In this document: positions 1-8,747 of the stretch, piece by piece
Layout: each line of letters begins with the position of its first letter
Numbering within the stretch: the stretch's first letter is position 1
Assembly (NCBI GenBank): GCA_035546535.1
Contig: DASZWQ010000024.1
Location: 1-64,000 of the forward strand
Length of the DNA: 64,000 bases
Direction: 5' to 3'
Source: Pirellulales bacterium
GTDB lineage: Bacteria > Planctomycetota > Planctomycetia > Pirellulales > JACPPG01
The notes under the pieces: model-generated
Told to the model about the DNA's origin: nothing
Database searches by the model: none
Seen by the model: only the letters and a program-made list of their open reading frames with translations
Position numbers and translations under genes: made by a program

Positions 1-174
1 ACGGTACCAGTAAGAACCCGCGCCAGCGTCGTTGATCCCGATCGTGTATTCCTCATGGAAGTGCTTCTCTTGGCGGACCGAAAACAAGCGTGACGAATGG
101 AGCCCGATCCCCTCGACGCTCAGGGGACGGAAGAGGCGAATATATTCTCTGCCATGATGGCTTTTGTGACTCAT
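1..174 (-). CDS. AraC-family transcriptional regulator, N-terminal part (cut by left edge)
   Basis: This short reading frame begins at an ATG at 174 and runs off the left end of the window, so only about 58 N-terminal residues are visible. They include HSSRLFSVRQEKHFHEEYTI followed by GINDAGAGSYWYR, which is the pattern of the cupin-like AraC_binding domain at the N-terminus of AraC regulators (a histidine-rich HFHEEY turn, then a Gly-rich strand). An AAGGAAG stretch lies directly before the ATG. The C-terminal DNA-binding domain lies outside the window, so the family call rests on the sensing domain only. The gene lies 310 bp downstream of the TolB-like gene on the same strand and is probably a separate unit. 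Confidence 0.72.
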   Translation of the reverse strand, partial: MSHKSHHGREYIRLFRPLSVEGIGLHSSRLFSVRQEKHFHEEYTIGINDAGAGSYWYR

Positions 175-483
175 CTTCCTTCATCTCTCCCGAAACTTCC
201 TGTCCATTCGAATACTGAATCGGTCGGCGCCCATTCGACGATACCAGAGAAAACGAGGCCCCGCGCACCAGCAAGACCGCTGGGCAAGAAAGGCAGCCAG
301 GCCGTGAATCGTGTCGCTAGCTACATCCGCGGCGCCCCCGGGGACGATCTAGTGCGCGCCAGCGAAACGATGGCCTTTTGCTATGCGCTGATGCCTCTGG
401 TACGTTGTGTTACTCCATTCTCGTCCACAGCACCGTGCCGCCACTCGCGATGTTCAGGCTGCTAAATCCGGTTGTGTGCGGCT
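175..483. other. Intergenic region, no gene seen
   Basis: Open frames here on either strand have poor codon character and no recognisable domains. The region should carry the promoter of the AraC-type gene. I see no convincing terminator or operator. Confidence 0.4.
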
Positions 484-1368
484 TCACGGTAAGGCACTGA
501 CGAGAAACAGATCGTGCTTGCCGGCCCGTTCACCGACGATCACCAGCCGTGCGCCGTCAGGATGCCATTCCGGATAATCATCGCGCTCGACATGGACCGT
601 GACGCGGCGCGGGGCCGATCCGTCGGCGTTCATGATGTAAATCTCGGCGTTGCCGTCGCGGTGGCTCGTGAAGGCGATTTTCTCTCCGTCAGGCGAAAAG
701 CGCGGGCGGATATCTTGCAAGGGGCTGTCGGTCAGTCGCCGCGCGTCGGTACCGTCGGCGTTCATCCGATAAATCTCGAAGTTGCCGTCGCGGCTCGAGC
801 CAAACACGATCGTTCGGCCATCAGGTGAGTACGACGGCCAGTTGTTAATCCCACGCGAATCGGTGAGCATCGTCCGATCCGTACCGTCGGGACGTCCCGA
901 GTAGATTTGCTGAACTCCCTTCTCGGCGTAGGAAAATGCCACGCGAGAGTGATCCGGCGCAACGGCAGGACTGCGAAATCCACAGAATCCTTCGCCCGGC
1001 AAAAACTCGCCCAACTTGCCGCCCTGCCGATCGCACACCATAACGCTCACGTTCAGGGCGCTGCGTGTCTTGAGGAACGCATAGCACTCGTTGTCAGCAG
1101 ACCAGGCCGGCTCGAATTCCGACGTCGCCGCATTGGGGTGCAGCGGTTCATTCGTGCCGTCGGCAAGCACCAGGCGGCGAATTTGGTACAAGCTGGGAGT
1201 CACCAACTCAGCAAATACGAGCTCGCGTCCACCGTCGCGGAACACAGGGCTGAACTTCAGTCGCCCGTCGAACGTCAGCCGCTCGGGTTCCGCCGACATC
1301 GTTATCGATGTCGCCGCCATCAACAGCGCACACAGAGGCGCGAAGAGCGGTCGCCTACAGCAGCTCAT
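484..1368 (-). CDS. TolB-like beta-propeller protein, exported
   Basis: A 294-residue protein with an N-terminal signal peptide (hydrophobic stretch ending near residue 26 at SAEPE) followed by repeated PD40/TolB-type blades. The blade signature is seen in NWPSYSPDGRTIVFGSSRDG, RPRFSPDGEKIAFTSHRDG and YPEWHPDGARLVIVGERAG, together with NADGTDARRLT-type turns. Proteins of this class are periplasmic propellers that usually act as binding or scaffold modules. It lacks the N-terminal domain of genuine TolB, so a Tol-Pal role should not be assumed. Its start overlaps the last 14 nt of the upstream DUF1501 gene in a different frame, which implies translational coupling. Confidence 0.85.
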   Translation of the reverse strand: MSCCRRPLFAPLCALLMAATSITMSAEPERLTFDGRLKFSPVFRDGGRELVFAELVTPSLYQIRRLVLADGTNEPLHPNAATSEFEPAWSADNECYAFLKTRSALNVSVMVCDRQGGKLGEFLPGEGFCGFRSPAVAPDHSRVAFSYAEKGVQQIYSGRPDGTDRTMLTDSRGINNWPSYSPDGRTIVFGSSRDGNFEIYRMNADGTDARRLTDSPLQDIRPRFSPDGEKIAFTSHRDGNAEIYIMNADGSAPRRVTVHVERDDYPEWHPDGARLVIVGERAGKHDLFLVSALP

Positions 1369-2686
1369 CGATCACTTTTCCATTGGCGAGTACGTTCATT
1401 TCGGCACGTGCCTGCGTGTCCATGCCCGCCAGGTGGGCAATCGTCGTCCCGACCATCAAGGGCGACACGATCTCGCCGCGCGGATGCTGACCTCGGGCGT
1501 CGCTGGTGCCGATCACGCGTCCCGGCTGCACCCCGCCGCCGGCCCAGATCGAAAAGTAACACTGGGGCCAGTGATCCCGCGCCGCGCGGCTGCTGATCTT
1601 CGGCGTTCGCCCAAATTCGCCCATCATCACGACCAGCGTGTCGTCGATCAGCCCCCGCTCGTAGAGATCATCCAAAAGTGCCGAGTAAGCGCGATCGAGG
1701 ATGGGACAAAGCTGGTCCTGCAACAGCTCGAAATTGTAAATGTGCGTGTCCCAGCCGAACTCAAAACCAGGATTCAACGCCTCGACGTGGCGGCTGTAGT
1801 TCAATTGCACGTAAGAGACGCCCGCCTCGACCAGGCGGCGGGCCAGCAAACTGCTCTGGCCGAACGTGGTATAGCCGTAGCGGGCACGTGTCGCGTCCGA
1901 TTCCCGCGTCAGATCGAACGCCTCGCGGGCCATCGGATCCAAGAGCAGATCGTAGGCCGACTGCATGTTCCGCGTCCAACCGCGCCCGCCATAACGTTCA
2001 GCCTGGCGCGAGGCGCTGTCGAGCTCAGCCATCAGGCGGCGCCGATCCTGAATACGTAAAGGATTCAGGCCGTCGAGCAATTGAAGCGCCGGCATCTCGA
2101 CTTCGCCGGACTCCGAGCAGCCGACCATGAACGGATCATAGGCGCCCGAAAGCGTGCCGCCACCGTATCCTTCGATCCGCCGTGCGCCGTCCATCACGAC
2201 GCCGCGCGCCACCGAGAAGAACGACGGCAACGTGCCACCTTGCCCGCGATGCTTGGCCACGATCGAACCGAAGTTGGGCTGTGGGGGCGCCGGCAGCTCG
2301 GCAAAACCGGTTAGCGCGACGGTGCCTGCGTCGGGATGGCCGCTGGCCGTCGTGGCGTGGCTGCGGATCAGCGAGAACCGGTCGCTGCGGCTGGCAATCT
2401 GCGGCACCAGCTCGGTAAAGAACACACCGGGCGTCCGCGTAGGAATGACGCCAAACGGCCCGCGGTATTCCCAGGGAGCTTCCGGCTTCGGATCGCACGT
2501 GTCGAGATGGCTCGGCGCGCCCCACAGAAAAACAAAGATGACCGATTTCGCCTTCGGGTTTTGCGAACCCCGAGCGACGCCGCCCGACATCGCAACCCCC
2601 AAGGGCAACGACGTCGCCGCTCGCAAAAACGACCGGCGGCTGATGCCACCGCAGGTTCGCGTTCGCATCGTGCCGACGTCGAGCAT
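1355..2686 (-). CDS. DUF1501 protein (sulfatase-fold), Tat-exported
   Basis: A 443-residue protein with a twin-arginine signal near residues 13-35 (SRRSFLRAAT, then a hydrophobic run). The body has the DUF1501 hallmarks: FLWGAPSHLDTCDPKPEAPW near the start, HATTASGHPDAG, LVEAGVSYVQLNYS, and VVMMGEFGRTPKI near the C-terminus. DUF1501 belongs to the alkaline phosphatase/sulfatase fold and is greatly expanded in planctomycetes, usually beside cytochrome-like PSCyt/PSD proteins; its reaction is unknown. GAGGA lies seven bases before the ATG at 2686, which supports this start. No PSD1 partner lies beside it; the neighbour is the overlapping TolB-like gene. Confidence 0.9.
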   Translation of the reverse strand: MLDVGTMRTRTCGGISRRSFLRAATSLPLGVAMSGGVARGSQNPKAKSVIFVFLWGAPSHLDTCDPKPEAPWEYRGPFGVIPTRTPGVFFTELVPQIASRSDRFSLIRSHATTASGHPDAGTVALTGFAELPAPPQPNFGSIVAKHRGQGGTLPSFFSVARGVVMDGARRIEGYGGGTLSGAYDPFMVGCSESGEVEMPALQLLDGLNPLRIQDRRRLMAELDSASRQAERYGGRGWTRNMQSAYDLLLDPMAREAFDLTRESDATRARYGYTTFGQSSLLARRLVEAGVSYVQLNYSRHVEALNPGFEFGWDTHIYNFELLQDQLCPILDRAYSALLDDLYERGLIDDTLVVMMGEFGRTPKISSRAARDHWPQCYFSIWAGGGVQPGRVIGTSDARGQHPRGEIVSPLMVGTTIAHLAGMDTQARAEMNVLANGKVIDELL

Positions 2687-2987
2687 CGTGCGTCCTCGCG
2701 AGAAGGCGGGCCAGTAACGCGCGGGTCAGAAACAGGCGGGTTTGGGCGTGGCTCTCAGACTACTGCGCCGACAAGGCCGTCGTCCAGTGGCCGGGACCAT
2801 CCGAAGCCCCGGAACGACAACGCACACCTCCGGTCACGGTGCCTGTCTCGGCGTCGGTGGACGGCTTGGGACCGTTCGACCTTGCGCCGTTGAGCCCAGG
2901 TTCAATCAGCTAATACGGATAAGATCGCGACGCGCCGCGGCATCGGGCTCGCTTACCACTCATCACGTCGCCCTCGGAGCACTTCGA
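2687..2987. other. Intergenic region, no gene seen
   Basis: About 300 bp upstream of the DUF1501 gene. The long plus-strand frame that crosses it is the antisense shadow of the isoaspartyl peptidase gene. I see no clear promoter or hairpin. Confidence 0.4.
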
Positions 2988-4004
2988 TCACTTCCCCAGC
3001 TTGATCTCGCGCTTGCCGCTGGAGTCGGCGGCAGCCCGGGCCATGCCGGCGGTGTTGAACTGCATCGAGATATGGCCGTCGTGGTCGACGGCGATCAAGC
3101 CGCCGGTGTCGGGTTCGAGCACCTTGTTGATCGCGTAGCTGACGGCGTCCTCAAGCGACAAGCCTTTGTAAGCCATCAGCGCCGACACGTGAAAGGCGAT
3201 GCTCGAGCGGATGAAATACTCGCCCGTGCCGGTGCAGCTCACCGCGCACGTCGCGTTGTCGGCGTACGTGCCCGCGGTGAGAATGGGCGAATCGCCGACG
3301 CGTCCCCATTTCTTGTTGGTCAAACCGCCAGTCGAAGTGCCCGCCGCCAGATTGCCGTGCTTGTCGAGCACCACGCAGCCGACCGTTCCCTTGTGGGCTT
3401 GAGCGGCCCGCTTCTGCTTTTGCTTTTCGACCGCCTTGAGCCATTCTTGCCGCCGGGCCTCGGTGCTGAAATAACTGTTGGGCACGCGCTCGATCTGCGG
3501 CCGGTCGCGCATCTCGTCGGCAAATCGTTCCGCGCCCGCCCCGATCAACAGCACGTGCGGGGTTTCGGTCATCACCAGGCGGGCGAGGGAAATCGGATTC
3601 TTCACGGTCATCAAACCGGCCACGCCGCCACCTTTGTGCGTGGCGCCGTCCATGATCGACGCGTCGAGCTCGTGCATGCCGGCGCTATTGAAGACGGCGC
3701 CGCGTCCGGCGTTGAACACGGGATCGTCTTCCAGCACGCGGATCGTCTGTTCGACGGCGTCGAGGGAAGTGCTGCCGCCTGCCAGCAACTGGCGACCGAC
3801 GTCGAGCGCCTTGCCGAGCGCTTCTTCAACTTGCCGCCGTTCCTCGGCAGGAATTCGATCCGGTTCGATTCCGGCCCCGCCGTGGATGGCAATCGCGAAC
3901 TCAAGTTTTGGCATGGCTCGCTCGGCAGCGAAGAGGAGAGAAGTCGCCAGGCCCATGACCAGCGCCATGCCCGGCATGACAGCGGTTCGAAGGAAAGCGG
4001 TCAT
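2988..4004 (-). CDS. Isoaspartyl peptidase/L-asparaginase (Ntn hydrolase)
   Basis: A 338-residue member of the plant-type asparaginase/isoaspartyl dipeptidase family, which is made as one chain and cleaves itself before a nucleophilic Thr. Visible landmarks are AIHGGAG near residue 40, [16 protein letters not shown] with the family's NAGRGA signature, and [20 protein letters not shown] with the autocleavage Thr of the family's GTVG motif, then [17 protein letters not shown] signal-like segment (residues 1-27) suggests export. Such enzymes remove beta-aspartyl linkages from damaged peptides and hydrolyse asparagine. The coding strand matches the upstream DUF1501 block but a 300-bp gap makes it a separate unit. 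Confidence 0.92.
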   Translation of the reverse strand: MTAFLRTAVMPGMALVMGLATSLLFAAERAMPKLEFAIAIHGGAGIEPDRIPAEERRQVEEALGKALDVGRQLLAGGSTSLDAVEQTIRVLEDDPVFNAGRGAVFNSAGMHELDASIMDGATHKGGGVAGLMTVKNPISLARLVMTETPHVLLIGAGAERFADEMRDRPQIERVPNSYFSTEARRQEWLKAVEKQKQKRAAQAHKGTVGCVVLDKHGNLAAGTSTGGLTNKKWGRVGDSPILTAGTYADNATCAVSCTGTGEYFIRSSIAFHVSALMAYKGLSLEDAVSYAINKVLEPDTGGLIAVDHDGHISMQFNTAGMARAAADSSGKREIKLGK

Positions 4005-4108
4005 AAGTATCCCTGGGCAAGAGTCGTCCTGGTGGCCCGCAGACGGAATGCGCCCAGGGTAACGTCAGCCGGATCGCGGTGCCAGACGATCGTCGCGGCC
4101 CGCTGGCA

Positions 4109-5206
4109 TTAATGCGGCGTGTGCAAGCGCAGGCGATGGCCGTCGATTTCGTAATCGCGGGCCGTAATCCCTACGGAGCGCAAGACGCGGGCGCTCCAAG
4201 TCGGCCATGGTGACCAGAGAGATCGCGTCGACGCGGATACGTCCATCGTGACCCACAGAAAAAGCATTGTCGCGCAGGCGATCGACAAGAACAGAAAGCG
4301 GACATGCAACGGGCCCTCGACCGAGCCCACGGATGGGAAGCGAGACAGCTTCTTTGCGCGGGCAGCCAGGATGGTCGGCGACTCGCCCGTCGCGGAACTG
4401 GCCAGATTCGACCGCACCCGACGGTTGTCGAACTCGGCCAGCGATAATAAAGAGCGCACCAAGGCCGCGGCCTCGCTCGAAGACCTCGCGGCGCGTGTGT
4501 CGCAGGCGAATTCTCGGGCGGCGCTGGCCTGCCGAACTGCCCACCACACGGCCGGATGAAACCACAAGGCCGCCTCCGCCAGGCGCTGAACGAACAACGA
4601 CAAAGGATGCGCAAAAGACAAGTGCGCCAGTTCATGCCGGATGACGGCCGCGATTTCCTCCCCGGAAAATGTCAACACAGACTCAGGCAATACAATGACC
4701 GGCCGATGCCACTGCCAGCAAAAGGGAGTCAGGACGTCCGCCGTCTTTAGAAAGCGGATCGCCATTTCGCCGCCGGGCTCTTCGCCGGAGGCGCGCATCA
4801 CGTCTCGCTCGCCCCACGGTTGTGGCAAATCCCGGGGACTGATCGCGGACGCGCGGCGCAAGAGCAGCCACGCCCGCACGATTCCCAACGCGAGCCGAGA
4901 CAGCAATAACGTTGTGCCGGCGCACCACACGACCGCCAGCCAAGCGAGGAGGCCGGCATGTTCGGCAACTTGCATTCCCATCGCCGGGGCCACGACGCTG
5001 GCTGGCACGGGGAGCAAGCGGAGGTGTGGCAGAGCCAGGTCGCCGCAGCACAGCAATAACAGTGCCACGAAAGAAGCCGTCCACAACTGGTCGCGGGCGC
5101 GGTCCGAGCGACAGGCATAGCGGCCCAGTAGGGCGGCAGCCGACACCAACAGCGTGACTTGCAAAGACAGCGAGCAAACGGTTTCCAGCAGTCGTAGCGG
5201 CGTCAT
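4109..5206 (-). CDS. M56 (BlaR1/MecR1-type) membrane metallopeptidase without a sensor domain
   Basis: A 365-residue membrane protein. Hydrophobic segments cover roughly residues 5-60 and 80-115, and the zinc site HELAHLSFAHPLS (HExxH) lies near residue 190. In BlaR1/MecR1 this cytoplasmic peptidase triggers destruction of the paired repressor. Classical BlaR1 is about 585 residues and ends in a penicillin-binding sensor domain; this protein stops after one more membrane segment (VRFLFLSIACATMLFLWVTM), so the ligand is unlikely to be a beta-lactam bound in the usual way. Its start overlaps the BlaI stop by 4 nt (ATGA), so the two genes form an operon. Confidence 0.88.
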   Translation of the reverse strand: MTPLRLLETVCSLSLQVTLLVSAAALLGRYACRSDRARDQLWTASFVALLLLCCGDLALPHLRLLPVPASVVAPAMGMQVAEHAGLLAWLAVVWCAGTTLLLSRLALGIVRAWLLLRRASAISPRDLPQPWGERDVMRASGEEPGGEMAIRFLKTADVLTPFCWQWHRPVIVLPESVLTFSGEEIAAVIRHELAHLSFAHPLSLFVQRLAEAALWFHPAVWWAVRQASAAREFACDTRAARSSSEAAALVRSLLSLAEFDNRRVRSNLASSATGESPTILAARAKKLSRFPSVGSVEGPLHVRFLFLSIACATMLFLWVTMDVSASTRSLWSPWPTWSARVLRSVGITARDYEIDGHRLRLHTPH

Positions 5207-5577
5207 TTCTTCGGCTCCAAGTCGCGCAAGCTATCTTTAAGTGCCTGGATATCCTCCTGCGAGACGGACTCGTCGGCCATGAGATTCAGAACCAGCGAGG
5301 GCAACGACCCTCCGAATAGCACGTCACGCAGGTCACGGAGTAAATCGCGCGAGACCTCCTCGCGAGAGACGCGCGGCCGATAGACGAATGCGCGGCCACG
5401 CTTGGAGCGGTCAAGAACGCCTTTTTTTCGCTCGAGGATCCCAAGGCTGGTCATGACCGTGGTGTACGCCAGCGGTCGCGAAAGATTCGCGCACACATCA
5501 TGGACGGTCACCTCGCCCAGACGCCACACGACGTCCATGATTTCCAATTCATATCTTGTGAGTTGCCTACCCGCCAT
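5203..5577 (-). CDS. BlaI/MecI/CopY-family transcriptional repressor
   Basis: A 124-residue winged-helix repressor. Landmarks are LTRYELEIMDVVWRLGEVTV at the N-terminus, the recognition region LAYTTVMTSLGILERKK, and RGRAFVYRPRVSREEV before the dimerisation region. BlaI-type dimers bind TACA/TGTA-like dyads and are inactivated by an M56 peptidase, which here is the next gene, overlapping by ATGA. The pair is a complete sense-and-derepress switch with no beta-lactamase nearby. I do not see a full dyad directly upstream, only a TGTAAT half-site overlapping the start. A dyad of the right type exists at 8283-8296, upstream of the PEP-CTERM pair. Confidence 0.92.
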   Translation of the reverse strand: MAGRQLTRYELEIMDVVWRLGEVTVHDVCANLSRPLAYTTVMTSLGILERKKGVLDRSKRGRAFVYRPRVSREEVSRDLLRDLRDVLFGGSLPSLVLNLMADESVSQEDIQALKDSLRDLEPKK

Positions 5578-5646
5578 TACAACCCCTGCAAATCATGAGC
5601 CATGGTCTATCGCGCGCGGCTGTCCGTCGCTGCGCGCACCCATTGT

Positions 5647-6549
5647 TTACCTTGCATCCTCACGGCGCTTGGCCAGTTTTCGATAAGTCTCACCGTCGAC
5701 AGATTCCGAAATGGGGGCCACATGTCCATCGGCCCATAGAAAATTGGCACAGCCTGGATGCCGGCTGGAAAACTCCGTTTCGTCAGAGTCGGGGCGGTTG
5801 GGCGCGGTCATCGCACTACCCAAGACCCGGGCCCCGGCATCTTCGCCGGCGACGGCGAAGCCGATCCATGCCGATGCGCATTTGCTGGCAGTTCGCTCAC
5901 CGACCAGCATCGTGTTGCTCAAGCCGCGCTCCAACTCGACCAGCCGAATGGGCCGCGTATTGATGAATGGTCCGTCGCCAATCGGCGTGGGCACATCGTC
6001 GGGAGCATTGGTGCCAAAGACACCAAGATAATTGCAGGATGCCAGCCACAATAGAATAACGTCCGACCGTTGGCCGCCATCGGCATGCAGCCCGGTCTCT
6101 TGATACAGCGCGAAAAGCGGTTCAACGATATCCGAGGGGCAAAGGAGCATTGGCATGGCAATCTGGCAGGCGGCCTGATTCGTTCTGCTATTCAGCGAAC
6201 AGTGCAGATCGATGGCAGCGTGTACCTGGCTCGCTTCGCTGAATGGCAGCAGGTGTACCAGCCAGCCAAAGGCCGACTTGCCGGTTGTATCCAGTGTCCA
6301 TCCCTGCGGCAGCGTCGCGCGGATTTCGGAATGCGCCTCGATTGCGAGGCCAATCTGGTGCAGGTTATTTGTGCATTGCGTACGCCACGCCGCATTGCGC
6401 GCTTCGTTAATCGCCGGAAGCAACAGCGCAGCGAGCAGCCCCAGAATGGCAACGGCCACGAGGAGCTCAAGAATCGTCAGCCCGTTCCGTCGCATCAAAA
6501 GGCGCGTAAGTGAAGTGCTAGCGTTACCCGATTTCATAGTCCGGCCCAC
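5647..6549 (-). CDS. DUF1559 prepilin-like protein
   Basis: A 300-residue protein with a type IV prepilin-like N-terminus (RRNGLTILELLVAVAILG, residues about 18-36) and the DUF1559 C-terminal signature, here HPGCANFLWADGHV, the H-X9-DG motif near residue 270. This family is highly expanded in planctomycetes, where the proteins are thought to be pseudopilin-like surface or envelope proteins; their individual roles are unknown. The usual Phe before TLVELL is replaced by Leu here (GLTILELL). It ends 69 bp from the BlaI start on the same strand. Confidence 0.9.
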   Translation of the reverse strand: MGRTMKSGNASTSLTRLLMRRNGLTILELLVAVAILGLLAALLLPAINEARNAAWRTQCTNNLHQIGLAIEAHSEIRATLPQGWTLDTTGKSAFGWLVHLLPFSEASQVHAAIDLHCSLNSRTNQAACQIAMPMLLCPSDIVEPLFALYQETGLHADGGQRSDVILLWLASCNYLGVFGTNAPDDVPTPIGDGPFINTRPIRLVELERGLSNTMLVGERTASKCASAWIGFAVAGEDAGARVLGSAMTAPNRPDSDETEFSSRHPGCANFLWADGHVAPISESVDGETYRKLAKRREDAR

Positions 6550-6795
6550 TGCTGCGCACTGCGGAACTCGCTGGACAGACTAGCGATAGCGCCGGTTTCG
6601 CACAATCCGTGGTAGCACTGGATCGGCCCAGCCATTGCAAGCCATGGCGCAAATGTTAGCGGCCGGTTAGCCGTCCCAGGGGAAGACGAGTGAGTACGGC
6701 GTGCGGTGCGACCTGCGGCCCCCAAGAGAAAATCGAAATGATTTGCCTTCTTCCGGATGCCGTGCTGTGCGGCACGCGGCGCAGCATAAACGCGA
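6550..6795. other. Intergenic region upstream of the DUF1559 gene
   Basis: Between the DUF1559 start and the terminator hairpin of the PEP-CTERM gene. It should hold the DUF1559 promoter; no feature is clear enough to call. Confidence 0.35.
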
Positions 6796-6829
6796 AAAGG
6801 CGGAACGCGGCTTGAGGGCCGCGTCCCGC
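6796..6829 (-). terminator. Rho-independent-type terminator of the PEP-CTERM gene
   Basis: On the minus strand a 12-bp stem with a 6-nt loop (arms 6818-6829 and 6800-6811, one mismatch) lies 28 bp after the stop of the PEP-CTERM gene, and the transcript then reads CCTTTT. The T run is short, so this is a moderate candidate. Confidence 0.6.
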
Positions 6830-6856
6830 CGAGAGTTCTTCATCGCGATCGCGAAG

Positions 6857-8131
6857 CTAGGCCTTGCGGCGGCGGTACTTGACGATACCGGCACCAAGAA
6901 CGCCCAGGCCGGCCAACACAAAGGTGCTGGGTTCGGGCGTGGGGACCGTGGCGACGCCACGGAACTGGTCGAACCCGCTGTTGCCGACGATGTGCGTGAA
7001 CGAATTCGCCGGAATAGCGCCGTTGTAGCCCGTCTTGTCCACGTAGGTGTAGATGCCGTTCTGGCCCGATACGGTGATGTCAACCCAGTTCGGGTTCGTC
7101 GGATCCTGCACGGCAATCAACCCGGTGGGATTCGACACGTTGTCGGCACCGGCGGCGAGCGGCACGTTGGTCTGATTGACCCAAGAGGTCCCGTTGAAAT
7201 AGTACTTGGTGATACCGGCTGTGCTCTGGTCCCCAATGGTGTACAGGACGTTCAGACCGTTCTGCGTGTTGGGGTTGCCCGGCACGTTCAGCAGCGCCAA
7301 GGCCGAGGCCGACTGTCCGCCCGGATAGTTGCCCAACTGCGTGTTGTTGCTCAGCGAGTTGCCCAGATTCGTGGTGGGCAGGCCGGTGCTGATCTGGTAG
7401 GGGCCGTGATTGCCAACCGAGCTCGAGCCCGTGCCGCCGTACAACTGCCCGTTCACCGCGATCACATCGCGCCAATCGGCGAACCCTTCCACGGTGGTCG
7501 TGGTCGCGCTGGGACCGGTGCCGCTCACGTAGGCCAAACCGCCGTTGGAGGTCGCGCCGGTGGCCGAATACTTACCGAAAGTCCAGAACTGGTTGCCATC
7601 GGTCGTGAAAGCACCACGAATGTACGGATTCGCGCTTCCGGCGCCGTACGAGTTGACAACCGTCGACGTATCGAGCGAGCTGGCCGTCAGCGAGATCTTG
7701 CCGGCCAATTTGCCGACCGAAGCGTCAATGTTGGCGTCCGACGAACCGACCGTCGAATTGTAGCCAGCAAACGCCAGCCACTTGCCATCCGTCGACAGGT
7801 TTAACACACCCTGATGCTGATTGTCACCGCTGCCAGGCAGCGTGAACGCGCCCGCGCCCGTCGAGGGGATGCTAACGGTGCCGACGTACGTACCCGAGGG
7901 GGTGTACTCGTCGAGGTAGACCGGAACTTGGTTCGTGACACTGCTGCTGTCGGCGTTGGTGGCATCACCCGTGCGCATGACAACCAGATCGCCCGGAGTG
8001 AAGCTCGAAATCGGGGTGAAGCTCGTCGTCACGGTTTGACCGTGCGCGACCGTGGCGACAACCAGCAAGCTTGCCGCGGCGGCGGCGTGCATCGCAAGCC
8101 TGTTGAGCAGGCCGACCAGACTCATTCTCAT
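6857..8131 (-). CDS. PEP-CTERM exported protein, paralogue of the divergent gene
   Basis: A 424-residue secreted protein: signal peptide ending near TVAHG, a propeller-like body, and the C-terminal sorting tail VPTPEPSTFVLAGLGVLGAG followed by IVKYRRRKA. The tail (PEP, membrane span, basic end) is the substrate signal of an exosortase, so the protein is probably cell-surface or matrix bound after processing. The start of the mature body (SFTPGDLVVMRTGD, then VPVYLDEYTPSGTYVGT) is closely similar to the divergent neighbour at 8748, showing the two arose by duplication. Unlike the neighbour it has no dockerin. Start could be ATG 8131 or 8125. Confidence 0.88.
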   Translation of the reverse strand: MRMSLVGLLNRLAMHAAAAASLLVVATVAHGQTVTTSFTPISSFTPGDLVVMRTGDATNADSSSVTNQVPVYLDEYTPSGTYVGTVSIPSTGAGAFTLPGSGDNQHQGVLNLSTDGKWLAFAGYNSTVGSSDANIDASVGKLAGKISLTASSLDTSTVVNSYGAGSANPYIRGAFTTDGNQFWTFGKYSATGATSNGGLAYVSGTGPSATTTTVEGFADWRDVIAVNGQLYGGTGSSSVGNHGPYQISTGLPTTNLGNSLSNNTQLGNYPGGQSASALALLNVPGNPNTQNGLNVLYTIGDQSTAGITKYYFNGTSWVNQTNVPLAAGADNVSNPTGLIAVQDPTNPNWVDITVSGQNGIYTYVDKTGYNGAIPANSFTHIVGNSGFDQFRGVATVPTPEPSTFVLAGLGVLGAGIVKYRRRKA

Positions 8132-8282
8132 TAGTCTCTCGCTTTCGTAGTGGAGTGTCAGAAAGTCGCAACGCGAAACCAGCGTTCTTCGCTGCTCATT
8201 GGCCGGGCACTGTAGGCAACGAATATTAGGAGCGGATTACTGCCGCGTTATTTCCGCAAGTGATTTGCATGAGCCGAGATAG

Positions 8283-8296
8283 ACTACGACCGTAGT
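8283..8296. promoter_or_regulatory. BlaI-like dyad ACTACG-AC-CGTAGT
   Basis: Two perfect 6-bp arms around a 2-bp centre. The outer ACTAC/GTAGT pairs equal those of the known staphylococcal-type BlaI/MecI operator dyad (TACTACA..TGTAGTA class). A further TTGTAGTA half-site follows at about 8303-8310. A BlaI-type repressor is encoded 2.7 kb away. Binding is inferred. Confidence 0.45.
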
Positions 8297-8446
8297 ACGG
8301 AGTTGTAGTAGTTCGACGCATTGCGGTGCGTGCTATGGACCACCACTCGAATCAACCTGTCGCAGCACTTGTCGTGCGACGGTTGCGGCGTGACGAAACC
8401 GCCTTATTGCTCGTGACGCACAGCAGTTTCTTGCAGTGGCGAAACA

Positions 8447-8460
8447 ACTATGCTCATCGT
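8447..8460. promoter_or_regulatory. Degenerate copy of the 8489 palindrome
   Basis: ACTATGCTCATCGT matches the perfect palindrome at 8489-8502 in 12 of 14 positions and starts exactly 42 bp before it, close to four helical turns. The pair looks like two sites for one dimeric regulator. Confidence 0.45.
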
Positions 8461-8488
8461 GCGCGCATGATCGCTGCACTTTGATCCA

Positions 8489-8502
8489 ACTATGCGCATA
8501 GT
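8489..8502. promoter_or_regulatory. Perfect 14-bp palindrome ACTATGCGCATAGT
   Basis: A perfect palindrome about 245 bp upstream of the plus-strand PEP-CTERM start, typical in size for a dimeric repressor or activator site. The regulator is unknown. Confidence 0.5.
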
Positions 8503-8747
8503 AAAACGACCGCATCGCCCAATTCACATGCGCGGCTAATCAACCGCAAATATGCCAGCGCTAGAATTCGCCACTCGTCACGGGCGAGATGGATTCGCGG
8601 GCTTGGATGGAATGACGCGCTCGGTCTCACGTGGAGTTCCAATTCCCGACACGTTGACCTGTTCGCCCATTGGCGTGCGTCGTTGCGCCAGCGAAGCACT
8701 GGCTGCGCACCGCCGATTCAATTCACCAACGGAATGGAGGAAGGGCC

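Larger units (their letters stand above)
8132..8747. other. 616-bp divergent intergenic region between PEP-CTERM paralogues
   Basis: No credible coding frame is present. The region must hold both promoters. It contains three dyad elements listed separately (8283-8296, 8447-8460, 8489-8502). This is unusually long for the window and is the best candidate for a shared control region. Confidence 0.6.

Noticed and set aside
175-465. 122-residue plus-strand frame near the left edge
   Set aside because: No family or codon support; the AraC-type frame on the other strand is much better.
2742-4112. 456-residue plus-strand reading frame
   Set aside because: Antisense to the isoaspartyl peptidase gene; no motif.
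5578-5646. BlaI operator directly upstream of blaI
   Set aside because: Only a TGTAAT half-site overlapping the start; no full dyad.
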